NCBI GenBank assembly: GCA_031841125.1
Contig: CM063106.1
Location: forward strand, 72,838,101-72,902,100
DNA from: Acanthococcus lagerstroemiae
Lineage: Eukaryota; Arthropoda; Insecta; Hemiptera; Eriococcidae
Reading direction: 5' to 3'
Length of the DNA: 64,000 bases
The notes beneath the pieces are model-generated. The model was not told the DNA's origin, made no database searches, and saw only the letters and a list, made by a program, of their open reading frames with translations. Both the position numbers and the translations under genes were made by a program. This document shows, one piece after another, positions 34,801 to 45,315 of the stretch (position 1 is the first letter of the stretch; every line of letters starts with the position of its first letter).

Positions 34801-37800
34801 TCAGATAAGTACCTACAAATCACCGCAGAGAGTCTGCGAGCAGTGTTTCAAGTTTGAAAAGCAATATGAAACGCCGGTATGTATATTTCATACATGAGTT
34901 TTTAGTAATCTATGATTACATAATATACCTATTGAAAATTATTACACAAACAAGTGTTTTCTGACCTGACGTTTTCGTTCAATTCTTTAGGATGATAGTT
35001 CCAGCCTAGCGTCCGATATAAGCGGAGAAGATAGCAAAGAGAAACCGCCTGTTTGGAGGTTGAATATGGACCCAGAATCGAACGATGTTATCAGGAACGA
35101 AGCTGCCTTCGATACAGCTCCAGATATAGAATTGTGTCTTTCCTTGCTCGAATTACATTCTGAGAGTATCGCTGTTCCAAGGTATAAAAACGGCAAAAGT
35201 CACGAACTGGTTGTTAGAGCCATGTTTGGTGATGACTGAAAAATGTGTCGAGAAATGTTACCTTGTTTTCTTTAGGCCACAGGCATTGACTGGTAACCCT
35301 AGACTTCTGTACATAGGCAGTGATTGATGGTTGTATACTTCGCTTGTTTGTGTATTTTCCACAATAATTTGACGGAACAAGACGCTAGTAGGTACACCGT
35401 TGCTGGGGGTTATTGTGATCGTGAATAACATGGTCATTTCATGTTGGTTACAACAGGGGTTCCCAATAAAAAATTCTTGAGGATCCCTGAAAAAATCGCT
35501 ATAATTTCAAAGACCCCTTATGTACATATAAATGCATTTAAAAATACTTCAAATTTGCTAAACTCTCAAATTCCTGATGAACGAAACATTTTCGGATCAG
35601 CTCGCGGACCACCTGTTGAGAACCACTGGGTTACAAAGTTGTAGATTTATCTTTTAAGAAGACGTTATGTCTACAGGTTTATTGATCAGATTGCGTACCT
35701 TTTTTCTGAGATGAAAGTCCTACTAAAAGCTTTATTCTTGTACGCGTTTGCCTACTTTGGAACTGTAGAAAATAATAATTATCTTGTTTTTAGATTATTG
35801 TTCACTAAAGGCAAAGAAATGCTTACAATACTGAGACAACGGTGGGTTTCTCCTGCGAATTTCGACTACCCTGAAGTGACACACATTGTCAGGTTTGTAT
35901 ACTTTTCCAGCATTGTATCACCGATCGCTTAACAAACGTAAAGGAAGTTAACGGACTACAACATATCGGTATTGCAGATCACTGTTACTAGCAGCAAAAG
36001 TGTATTACATGTATTTGGGGGAAATGCAGGGAGCTCGTAGTTGCGAAGAATTGACGAGCGAGACAGATATGTTAAATCAATTTGCCAAACATAAATTTTC
36101 GCCTCCTGAGCCGAACAAACCCATTCGGGATATTAAAGACTGGCGACAGATCCGGCAAGTACTATTGGAGCAGCAGAATTGGGAACCTGCCTTGGAGGTA
36201 GGTACTATTTAAACTAACAAACTCTAATTTGAAAATTTTCACTGAGTTCTTCGATGTACCTGATGTACTGTATATCAAATCTATTGCATTTATTAGATCT
36301 CAACGAAAAACGGATTAGAATGCGGTAGTATTTGGTACCTGTGGGGCATGAATTTACTAAAATCAGGAGACTGGGCTGGCGCAAGAGAGAAATTCTTACG
36401 TAGCAATTTGAAGAAGAACAATAGTTTGTTGGCTGATGTGTTGGAAATCATTTTCGCTAGCGTGGTGAGAAACATTTTGTTTTTTTCACATTACTAGCCA
36501 GCGGGTTGGCTACTCGATAACGATTTACTAATGTCGGTTTCTTTATTAGCCGGGAAAAGAAACGCCGAAAAGGTTTGCGAAGTTATTCCAATCGAATCCG
36601 AAAAAGTCGACGGCGTTACCGGACAAGGTGTACGAAGAATGTTTGTACTATTTGAAAACCTACGGTACCGGCGAACAGTTGTTCGATTTTTACGTGAAAC
36701 ACGAACGTATTCTGGACGCCATTCATACCGCGTTAACGAAAAACGTTTCACCGAAATCGTTTCTCAAACAAGTCTACCTGCCGTACTTGAAAAATAACGA
36801 GCAAGATAAAGTATTGAAGTATATGGAAGCTGCTGATCCAACGTTGTCAGGATGGAAGGTGAGTTTCTAACGTCGGTTATCATAGGATTTGGGTTTGAAA
36901 CACCAAATTCCCTTAGTTCAACTTTTAAATCACGCCTCCTTCCAAAGAAAATATTAGTCCGATTTTTTCGTTTAAAATCAAACTGAATATCGTTTTGTCA
37001 CATTTTTTTCTTTCTCTCTGCTTCCTCTTTTTGACGTTATGTTTCCAAGTGTCCTTTTTCAGTTGAGTACATCAGAGCCATGACTGTTTTATCTGCTTAT
37101 GTAAATCCATCTTTAACTAAATATGGTCAAGAACGGCCTAAGAATCAAAATGGTCCAGAGTTGACCAAATCTGATCAAAACCGAATAAACATCTCAAGTG
37201 AGCAAAGGCTATCAAAACTAACCAGCAATCATATCTAACGAGACGTAGTCAAAAACAGAAATCGGCAACAAGTAAAAATCGACTAAATACGACTAAGTCT
37301 GACCAAATTGAACAAAAAAATTGCCAAAATTTATCTTGCTTCATCAAATTTTACGAAGATGAACAAAAGCCAAAAGGACACTAAACATCATTGAAAACAT
37401 GATCAAAAACTATTTGTCAACCAAATCTGATCAAAATGGAAATCTGGAAACCAAACGTAACCTAGTCTTACCCCAGAAGAACCTAAAAGAACATGAACAA
37501 ACACGACTGGTATTCAAAAATTACTAAAAACAAAAAAAAGGACTAAATGTGATTGAAATTGCCTAACATTGTCCAGTCGTTTTAAAGTTGTTAAATCTGT
37601 TCAAAGCCGACCAAATGTGATTATATCATACTAAAAATATTTAAATTTTACCCTAATTATCAGGCGCGGATCCAGACGACCATTTTGGGAAGTGAAATGG
37701 CAGAAGGAAAAGCGCGCGAAAATTTTTTTGCTGCTCCGCTCCCACAGATTTTTCCCTCCCCCACGTATTTATCCTCCTTCCCCTCACAGATTTTTCTTTC

Positions 37801-40800
37801 TTTTTGGGGGGGGGGAGGCGGGGATTTCCCTCTCACCCTCGGATCCGCGCCTGAATTATCATAAACCAAACATGATAGAAAAACTGCCAAAAACGACCCG
37901 AGTGATCCGATCTGCCCATCACTAACCAAAAAGGACCAAACATAGCCTAAACTAAATAATGACTAGAAAGGACCGACTGACCAGATATGATCAAAAGCAC
38001 GCGTCAACGATCAAATATGGCCAACCAAATTCAAATGAAATGTTACTAAACTCTTGGTATTTCGAACTTGACCCGCACCCGAATTTAAGAACCCCCAAGA
38101 AGAAAAGAATAAATGAGACAATTAAGATCTCGACTCTGAAAAAATGTTGCTGAACTTGAGAAAAATAGTTTTTATCTGGTTCTTATTATCAACTGTAGAA
38201 CACCCCGCTGTAAAATGGCCTTCAAGGCTGTAGTGGGAGTCAGTTATTAAATAAATAAATAATTTCCGAGGAATTTTATCGAAAATATTAAGGAAAAGTT
38301 TCTGATAATTTTCGAAGAATTTCATCGGACATCACTGAGAAAAAACTCCGATGATTTCAGTAGAATTGTGTTGATAATCTCCAAAGATACGACAGGATTT
38401 TATTGGAAATCATCGAGAAATATTTCTGATAATTTTTGAAGCATTTCTTCAGAAGAAAGGTTTGATGATTTCCAAAAATTTTCATCGGAAATTTTTGGGA
38501 TAAATTACCGATGATTTCCGCAGAATTTCATGAGAAATGTTCGGGGAAAATCTCCGATGATTTCTAAGGAATTTTATCACAATGCCTTGAAAACAATCTC
38601 TAATAATTTCCGGAGAATTTCATCGAAAATCTTCAGAAAAAATTTCCAGTGTTTTCGTAAAATTTTTTCAAAAATCTTCCGATAATTTTTACAGAATTTT
38701 ATCGAAAATATTTTGGAAGAATTCGATGGTTTTTAAGAATTTTATCAGAAATCATCAGGAAAATCTCTGATGATTTCCAAAGAATAATTTCATTAGAAAT
38801 TTTCGAGGAGAATCTCCGATAATTTTTAAACAAACTTCATCGGAAATTTTTGGGAAAAAATTCAGAAAATTTCCGAAGAATCCCATTGGAAATCATTCGA
38901 AAGAATTTCCAATGTTTTCCAAAAAATGTTATCAAAATTCTTCGAGAACATTTTCCAATAATTTTTGAATAGGAAACATTCGGGGAAGAACTCCGATGGT
39001 TTTTGGAAGAATTTTATCGAAAATCTTCAGGAAGAACCTCCGATAATTTTTAAAGAATCGGAAATTTTTGGAAAAAAATTCCGGTAATTAACGAAGAATC
39101 TCATCGGAAGTCTTTGGAAAAAATTGTCAATGCTTTCCAAAAAATTTCATCAAAATTCATTGAGAAAGTCTTCTGATAATTTTTGAAAAATCTTATAGTG
39201 AAATACTCGGGGGAAAACTCCGATGGTTTTTGAAGAATTTTATTAAAAATCTTCAGGGAAAATGTTGGATGATCTTCGAAGAATTTCATCGGAAATCTTC
39301 GAATTTTTTCTGAAGATATTCTCCGAGAATTAGAGGAGATTTTTCGAACATTTCCAATGACATATTTTGAAATTATCGGAGATTTTTCTCAAATTAATTT
39401 CGATAAAATTCTTCGGAAATTGTGGGCTGATTTCCGAAGAATCTCTCTGGCTCCATCGCATGAGTGAAAAATAGTCTTAATTCTTCGGAAATTATTGGAA
39501 ATTTTTCCCCAAAAATTTTTCCGATGAAATTCCTTAAAAATTATCGGCGATTCTTCTCGAAGATTTCTAATGAAATTATTCTCTGGGAAATAATCGGGGA
39601 TTTTTCCTGAAGATTTTCGGTAAAATTCTTCCCAAAACCATCGGAGTTATTTCCCAAATATGTATTTCCGATGAAATTCTTCATAAATTATCAGAAAGTT
39701 TTCCTGAAGATTTTTGAAGGAATACTTTGGAAAACTTTTTGAAGATTTCCAAAAAAAATTTCCTGAAATCATCGGTGATTTTCCTCAGTGATGTCCGATG
39801 AAATTCTTCGAAAATAATCGGAAATTCGTTCCTAATATTTCCGATAAAATTCTTCGGAAATCAAAGGAATGTTCTCGAAGATTTCTGATGAAATTCTTTG
39901 GAAATCATTGGAGATTTTCCCCGAAGATTTTCGATGAAATTCTTCGAAAATCATCGGAGATTTTCCCCGAAAATTATTTCATCGTTTTGTACGTTTGCTG
40001 CGTTTTCCACCTGTACACCACCACCATCTTTGTCTTCGCTTCTTTGAATGATATTCGATTTAGAAGAAGTTCCTTGGGCACATACGTCGGCTGGTAACAA
40101 CTTGTACAAACGTTGTTATCTTTGAAGCACTCGCTACATTTTGTGGAGCGTTTGCTTTGAAGAGAAAGAGAAAGCTTATGCATACAGATTGAAGCAAAAC
40201 CTTAAACTTCTGCTCGTTTGCTTCGACGTTAAAGCCTAATGTTTCACGCATACGGCCTAATGATACGATAATATAACGTTATTGTATAAAATTAGTGATG
40301 TTTTTTTTCACTACATGGGATTATGAAAAGTTGTCGACTCTGTACTCATGTAAATAAGTGTGGGCAAAATTCTGAGCTCAAATGCAGTTGGCATTGAATA
40401 TGATAGAGCTTCTATGCTTTCAATTCGAATTCCGCAGATCTCGTGGCGCGCTGCTGTCGTCTTACTGATAAGAAAATGAAAGAGTGATCAAGGAAGTACT
40501 AAGTTGCAAAATAAAAGAATCAAAAGTAAAGTGCAATGAAAAGTGAAACACCAAACTAAAACAGATAAGAAACCAAACTACAACATTGGTAAAGAATATT
40601 TACGATTTCGTATCGTTCTATCACCAGATCATTACTCTTTCGTTGATTATAAAAACGTCCACTAGATGCCGCCCTCTTTGTTGTGGAATCCGAATCGCTG
40701 ATATTATATAATTATATTTTCATTCCCTTGGCACAGCCAGTCGGCCAATTACGATGAAGGGAAATAATATTACAAAACAAACTCTAGTAATTATAAATCA

Positions 40801-42759
40801 CATAACTGGATGACTAAAAAAAAAAAAAAAAAGAAACAAAGACAGCTGGTATTCCCCCCTCCTGACGTGCTGCGTCGACCTCATCCCATAATCTTCAGTC
40901 CGGAACCCTGGACCCCCTTATATTTCCAGCTACAGTTCGCTCCAGCCCGATCCTATTTGGAGGGCTGTTTTAATCGAATAGCTGAGTAATGTGCTGCTTG
41001 AATTTTGATATATTATTTGAATCCAGGATACCTAGTTGATCGTGCATTCTACTCTACTCGTGTCATTATATAGTTTTATGACTCTATTGAAGGGAGCGTT
41101 TAAAAAGTAATTTGTGCTGGAGCGCTCTGTTTCAAAATGAATTAGTTTTCCTGCTATAGAAACTAAACGCGAATTTTGATTTTTTTCCTAGTAAGGTTGA
41201 TTCGCATATTGACTATGCCGTGCAGAAAATTTATAGAGGCAATGTCCCTTCTGGTGCTTCCCATTCCCTAACAAAGAAATGTTGAGATTAGCGTTTATGA
41301 TTTCCAGTTTAGCTATTGAAGTGAAGGTCATTTTCAACTACATCATGCGTTTCTTACTTTCGCAGGACTTCGTCCACGAAATATGCATTCACTGCAGCGG
41401 CAATAAGCATTTCGAGGCTCTGTACGAAGTGCAGTTATGGATGAAAGATTACTGTCGAGCAGCGATTTCGAGCACCATATTCTACAAGAAAGGCGCCAAG
41501 AGTTACGCCGACCTTGCTAAAAACAAGGAACACCTTAATAATGCCATATCTCACTTCAAGATGGCACTGGATCGATTCACCAATCAAGAAAGTAATGAAT
41601 TAGTCTGATTTCTACACCGTCTTTGTATAGTTACAGTGACTGTAATATACTTGTTTTCTTCTTTTTGATTGTAGAAAACGACTTGGTAAAAGTAATAGAC
41701 CCGCAGAAAATAACGAAACATGTGAACACCATTCAACTACAGCTAGAACTGATGAATATAATTTGTTGTAATCCTTGGCACGCGAATTTGCAGTTCGAGA
41801 GCATTCCAACTTTGTTTGGTCGCGACAGTGAGAAACTAGATTTAATCGTTTTAATTTTCAGCGCAGCGAAGAATATGGAGTCCGCTTTTGATTTGTGCCA
41901 AAGGTGAATAAATTAGTATTTATTTGGTCTGTGTCGGCCATTATAACTCAACGCAGAGACTACCCGATGCGCAGTCAGTTGCTCTCTAGTTACCCAGTTA
42001 CCCGCGGAAAAGTTACTCATTTGTTACCCTCGGGTTACCCTCAGATTACCCTTGTTCCTCTTTAGTTACCCAGGTAACTGGTGGGATGCTACTCAATTAG
42101 TTGCCCTCTAGTTAAAAAAGTTACCCATTTGTTACCCTCAGATTACCTTTGTTCTCCTTTAATTACCCGGGTAACTGGTGGGATTTTGCGCATCTGGTCC
42201 GTGTTCAGGTTAGACATTCAATCAATTTGTTCGCGATTTCAGATTAGTATCAGAGTATTCTTTAAACGCTATAACTATTTATGGTAAAGTGGCGCAAACG
42301 TGGATGGAATCAGGCAAAGAAAACAGCGTCGTCGAATTGATCAAATATGTTGCGCAGAGAGTGCCTGAACCAGATTCAATTGTTGACAATATTGCTTGTG
42401 TAGCAGTTAGAGCTAAACCGAAGACACCCGATGTGTTCATCGATAGTATTAAAGATGAAGTTTTGAAGGTAAAGAATTGCTCGGTGCACTTTACTAGTCA
42501 TGTCTGTACTTGAGAGCTCGAGGGGCTATAAAGTATAGACAATTATTTTAACAAAGTTTTGTGTTTGATATTCTTTCAGTTCGAAATGTGTATCGAAGCT
42601 GAATTCCTCAAATCCGCTTATGTATTGGCTGTGAAAAGTAAACGTATGGACTTCGTGGAAAAAGTACTTTCCGAAGCAAAAAGACTGAATAAGCCCGCTA
42701 TAGAGAGAATATGCGCCAGTAAATTGAGTATTCGTACTTCGATTACGGAAACGAAGTAA
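28862..42759 (+). CDS. Zfyve26: Spastizin/ZFYVE26 (SPG15 homologue), C-terminal part
   Basis: join(28862..28983, 29240..29413, 29808..30065, 30251..30586, 30679..30789, 34805..34876, 34991..35181, 35677..35892, 35978..36197, 36297..36464, 36550..36858, 41366..41591, 41675..41903, 42243..42468, 42580..42759), all in phase, about 1011 residues to the TAA at 42757. ZFYVE26 binds PI3P on endosomes/lysosomes and works with spatacsin (SPG11) and AP-5 in lysosome reformation and autophagy. The FYVE finger spans exons 5-6: CLCCRKEFSVFTRRHHCRRC, then GRVVCNSC and RVCEQC; the RHHCR core is present. Downstream match to the family: NGLECGSIWYLWGMNLLKSG, ECLYYLKTYGTGEQLFDFYV, KSYADLAKNKEHL, HVNTIQLQLELM, PTLFGRDSEKLD. 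The human protein is 2539 aa, so the N-terminal half is missing or unplaced. Exon 8 may hide a short extra intron. Introns 5 and 11 exceed 4 kb and are full of transposons and satellites. Confidence 0.9.
30679..30789 (+). other. Zfyve26: FYVE zinc-finger exon, first part
   Basis: This exon alone encodes AVVCLCCRKEFSVFTRRHHC through NSCSSKRMN: the first six zinc-binding cysteines/histidine of the FYVE finger and the basic RRHHCRRCG motif that contacts PI3P. The last cysteine pair (RVCEQC) is in the next exon, 34805-34876, after an intron of 4 kb. Confidence 0.9.
31103..31966 (+). pseudogene. Degraded RTE-like LINE endonuclease domain
   Basis: Frames broken by stops and frameshifts read LRIGT-NVRTPNEVGKLENL, then IGISEVRWLEKNYFW, RGQVGVGTIMNK, YEEIDEVLNKVKGKENLI and DCKTYPEADVDSDHN. 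This is the apurinic-like endonuclease domain of RTE-type elements, similar to insect sequences often mis-annotated as craniofacial development protein 2. It ends abruptly where the foldback element at 31968 begins. Located in ZFYVE26 intron 5. Confidence 0.75.
32250..32335 (-). repeat. tRNA-like sequence inside foldback element
   Basis: On the minus strand there is an A-box-like GTCGCCGAGTAGTTAG and a canonical B-box GGTTCGATTCC, spaced as in a tRNA. Acceptor-stem pairing is poor and there is no clean cloverleaf, so this is a tRNA-derived fragment or SINE head and not a working tRNA gene. Confidence 0.5.
32724..33894 (-). mobile_element. 1.17-kb inverted-repeat element, copy 1 (nested)
   Basis: The ends are inverted repeats of about 29 bp starting GGGTAATTCTCCGAAAAATG. 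It is nearly identical, in opposite orientation, to 49847-51019. It is flanked by GTTA (32720-32723) and GTAA (33895-33898), consistent with a 4-bp target duplication with one later change. The uninterrupted arm of the host foldback element shows the empty target, GTTTACATG. There is no transposase; a ~100-codon open frame is shared by both copies but looks non-functional. The interior carries repeated GTCCACGTTGAAGGAC-like motifs. Confidence 0.85.
33935..34804. other. Intron remainder with TTCCGGCTTCTAGCCTCC low-complexity stretch
   Basis: Last part of ZFYVE26 intron 5. At about 34125-34260 the words CTTCCGCTTCCGGCTTCTAG, CTTCCAGCCTC and TTCCGGCTTCTAACTTCC repeat irregularly. No gene was seen. 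Confidence 0.4.
36930..38060. repeat. Degenerate GACCAAATATGATCAAAA-type minisatellite
   Basis: Words close to GACCAAATCTGATCAAAA, ACCAAATCTGATCAAAATGG, GACCAAATGTGATTAT and GACCAGATATGATCAAAAG recur at loose spacing from about 37100 to 38020 in ZFYVE26 intron 11, interrupted by the MITE at 37661. It reads as an old, heavily diverged tandem array. Confidence 0.5.
37661..37853. mobile_element. MITE with perfect 13-bp inverted ends and duplicated AATTAT
   Basis: Both ends are CAGGCGCGGATCC in inverted orientation without mismatch. AATTAT precedes (37655-37660) and follows (37854-37859) the element. The interior is C/T-rich then G-rich and itself weakly palindromic. It lies inside the GACCAAATATGATC-type array. 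Confidence 0.85.
38256..39990. repeat. Orientation-switching satellite-like array
   Basis: About 1.7 kb of degenerate repeats of roughly 46-60 bp. Up to about 39300 the units read like CTCCGATGATTTCCGAAGAA then TTTCATCGGAAATCTTCGG. From about 39310 onward they read as the reverse complement, for example GATGAAATTCTTCGAAAATC then ATCGGAGATTTTCCCCGAAG. The best conserved units are near 39885-39975. The array is therefore one large imperfect palindrome in ZFYVE26 intron 11. A related block is at 43306-43925. Confidence 0.8.
39991..41365. other. Intron 11 remainder, no exon seen
   Basis: AT-rich intron sequence with an A-run at 40817-40834. Open frames on the minus strand at about 39974-40251 have no recognisable product. 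Confidence 0.4.
41962..42200 (+). repeat. GTTACCC-rich dispersed element, copy 2
   Basis: From CCCGATGCGCAGTCAG to TTTTGCGCATCTGGTC, with internal GTTACCC blocks and paired GTTACCCAGGTAACTGGTGG / ATTACCCGGGTAACTGGTGG units. It lies entirely within the short ZFYVE26 intron 41904-42242. Confidence 0.8.
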
Positions 42760-42970
42760 TACCTATGAATCTTTGTTACCTACCTCCCTAAACATATAAA
42801 CATTTTATCCCATTTTATGACATAAGTATCTAGTGATAATCGAAAACATTCGAAAATATTGTTCAGTGACTTCATGTATCACGTTGCATTGTAGTAACCA
42901 AAAAATATTTTGTAAATTATATCTGTGATGAATTTTTATTACCTTTTACCTATTTTTAATTTATTTTTCC

Positions 42971-42976
42971 AATAAA
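42971..42976 (+). terminator. Zfyve26: ZFYVE26 polyadenylation signal
   Basis: AATAAA, 212 bases after the TAA stop, followed by T/G-rich sequence. Best candidate for 3' end formation. Confidence 0.6.
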
Positions 42977-43305
42977 TAGTTGTTTTGTACTTTATCCTAC
43001 TCTTGCTTCATATAATATAGATCATTGTTTGTCTGTCTGTTCGAGTTGGTTGCTTAACCATAAGGAACTGAGGAGTAGGCCGTTCTTTGAGTATACGTGA
43101 GGGTACATACGAAAAGGGACTAGTTGACCAAAAGTAAAATTTTACAGGAAAACCGTTTAAAATTGAGAGTATTTTTTTGTAATTACCGTCATGTTACTTA
43201 CCAATATTTCAACCGTGAAGGTCCTACACACTACCACACGCTCCCCTAATCTCTTGTCCGATCTTTTCGGAAAAATTTCCAACGTTTTTCAATGAATTTA
43301 AATGT

Positions 43306-43925
43306 TTGATCTCCGAAGAATTTCATCGAAAAATTTTTGGAAAATTCTCCAATGATTTTCATGGAATATCACCGGAATTTTTGGAAGAGAATTCTGATAC
43401 TATCAGGAGAGTCTTTTCGGAAATCTTTAGAAAATATTTCCAAAATGTTTCAGAAAATTTTCCAGTTTTATTTAAAGAATTTTTTTTAAATCTTCGAGGA
43501 AATTTTCCGATAATTTTTGAAGAATTTCGTAGGAAATATTTGGGGAAAATCTCTGATGGTTTTTGAGGAATCTTATGAATAATCTACAGAAAAAATGTTT
43601 TCCAAAGAATTTCATCGAAGATCCTCGGGAAAAGTCTCTTATGATTTTTAAGGCAGTTCATAGGAAATTTTCGGAAAACAATTCCGATAATTTCTGAAGA
43701 ATCTTATCGGAAATCTTTTACAAAATTGTTTAATGCTGTCCAAAGAATTTAAAAGTTTAATGATTTCCGAAGAATTTCATTGAAGCCTTGTAGGTAAAAT
43801 TTCTGATGGTTTTTAAGGAATTTCATCGGAAATTTTCGTGAAAAAATTACCAATGTTTTCAAAGAATCTTAACACATAACTTTGAGCAAAATTTCTGGTA
43901 AATTTTGAAGAATTTCATCTAAGCC
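43306..43925. repeat. Second block of the TTTCATCGGAAATTTTCGG array
   Basis: Degenerate units such as CGAAGAATTTCATCGAAAA, GAATTTCATCGGAAATTTTC and CCGATAATTTTTGAAGAATT match the forward-oriented half of the array at 38256-39300. It lies between the ZFYVE26 3' end and the transferrin gene. Confidence 0.75.
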
Positions 43926-44254
43926 CCCTTTTAAAATGTTACCAACGACTGGTAAATATGTCGATTAGGCCTCCACACGTTGATACAGTGTTGCCAGGAA
44001 GGTGAACAAGAACTTCCCGTTGAAAACTCAATTTCACCAAAAATTTTATTAGTTTTTCCCTCTATTTTTGCCTCTACTGCAAAATTAAGATTTTCACCTT
44101 ACCTTAAGGTAGGTTTTCTAATGACGCGTCTCAAATTTAGCCAAAAAAGTGAAAATCAAGAAATTGGTCAACTGGTCCCTTTTTGTATGTGCCCTCACAT
44201 ATCATGCTGTTATGCATTTTAGAAATATGCGTAATATATCATGAATAGTGAACC

Positions 44255-44892
44255 CAGGGATGTACCGAAGAGTTTTTCTTGGGAGGGGTGGGGGGGGGGT
44301 AAAAATTAAAATTGTAAAAGTCCCTACTGACTCAACTCAGAATTCCCAAGTATCAAAGAAAGAGAAAAAAAAAATGCGAAAGAAGAGAAACCTTTTGACT
44401 GGTTAGATTTTCCCAGCTTCTCAACTTAATTCTCAGTATATCAAAGTGCAAAAAAAAAACCCTCTTGACCTGCTAGGTCTTACTAACTGACTCAACTCAA
44501 AATTCCCACGTATCAATGCAAAAGAAGAGAAACCTTTTGACTTGTTGGGTTTTCCCAACTTCTCAACTCAATTGGGATATTAACCTCACCTAGGCAGCAC
44601 TAGTATCGTGGTGTGATGACAATGGCGAGAACAACTGATAAGAATTGAAAGGGGATGATTTCGTGAAATCATCCCCCTTTTGTACCTTATCACCTCGTTA
44701 TTACAGGCAGGGATACCAACTTCGGAAACTCAGGTTAACATCCCAACTCCCAGAATCAAAGCAAAAAAAAAACCTTTTAACTTGTTGTATTTTCCCAACT
44801 CGCCTGACTGAAATGGTAAATCTTCCCAACTGCTAAGTGAAAAATTCTTCCGGGGGGTAGGTTGTCCCCTGTCCCCTATCGGTACGTCCCTG
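44255..44892. mobile_element. hAT-like MITE carrying a minisatellite
   Basis: The ends CAGGGATGTACCGA and, inverted, CAGGGACGTACCGA form a 14-bp repeat. Flanks AGTGAACC and AGTGAATC agree at 7 of 8 bases, as for a hAT target duplication. Inside are four or five diverged units built on CTCAACTCAGAATTCCCAAG, TATCAAAG and CCTTTTGACTTGTTGGGTTT. About 44590-44750 is a separate inserted segment with a strong hairpin. Confidence 0.65.
44650..44682. other. Near-perfect hairpin
   Basis: AGGGGATGATTTC pairs with GAAATCATCCCCC around a one- to two-base loop. It sits within a segment whose outer ends (TTAACCTCACCTAGG and CAGGTTAACATCCC) are also weakly inverted. Confidence 0.6.
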
Positions 44893-45315
44893 AGTGAATC
44901 GTTATTTGTTCAATCAGAATGAGCTACAAAACTACAATTACTTGCCGTCGCTTGACCACGTTATTTCAAAAAAGGAGTGTATGGTTTCAGACAGAAACTT
45001 GGACTGGGTGTTATTGTCATAAAATGGGTAGCTGTATACTTCTGCTATCCACTTACTCGTATGCGTAGCTGAGTACACTGTTTATTGGAACAGAATGAAA
45101 TTCTACAATTTCGCCTGCCTACTTGGCTGCACTGATATTTTGTTCGCATAGGCGTAGTGCTTGAAACTAGTTTCCAGTGACGAATAGCCAAATTTTAGCG
45201 GCTGGATCTCTGCTCAAAGCCGGCTACGTCCTGTCTTCGTACAGATGCGTTCAGTTCCAAAAAGCATGTTCTCGTGTTCGTGTTGAAAGGGTGAATAAAT
45301 TACTGAAATTCGAAG

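Noticed and set aside
35711..35790. Extra short intron within ZFYVE26 exon 35677-35892
   Set aside because: The KVLLKALFLYAFAYFGTVEN segment is not clearly conserved and an AG (TTGTTTTTAG) lies nearby, but no donor of matching phase was found, so the exon is kept whole with a caution.
38256..39990. CRISPR-like array
   Set aside because: Units are degenerate, without constant repeats or distinct spacers, and the genome is eukaryotic; it is a satellite-like array.
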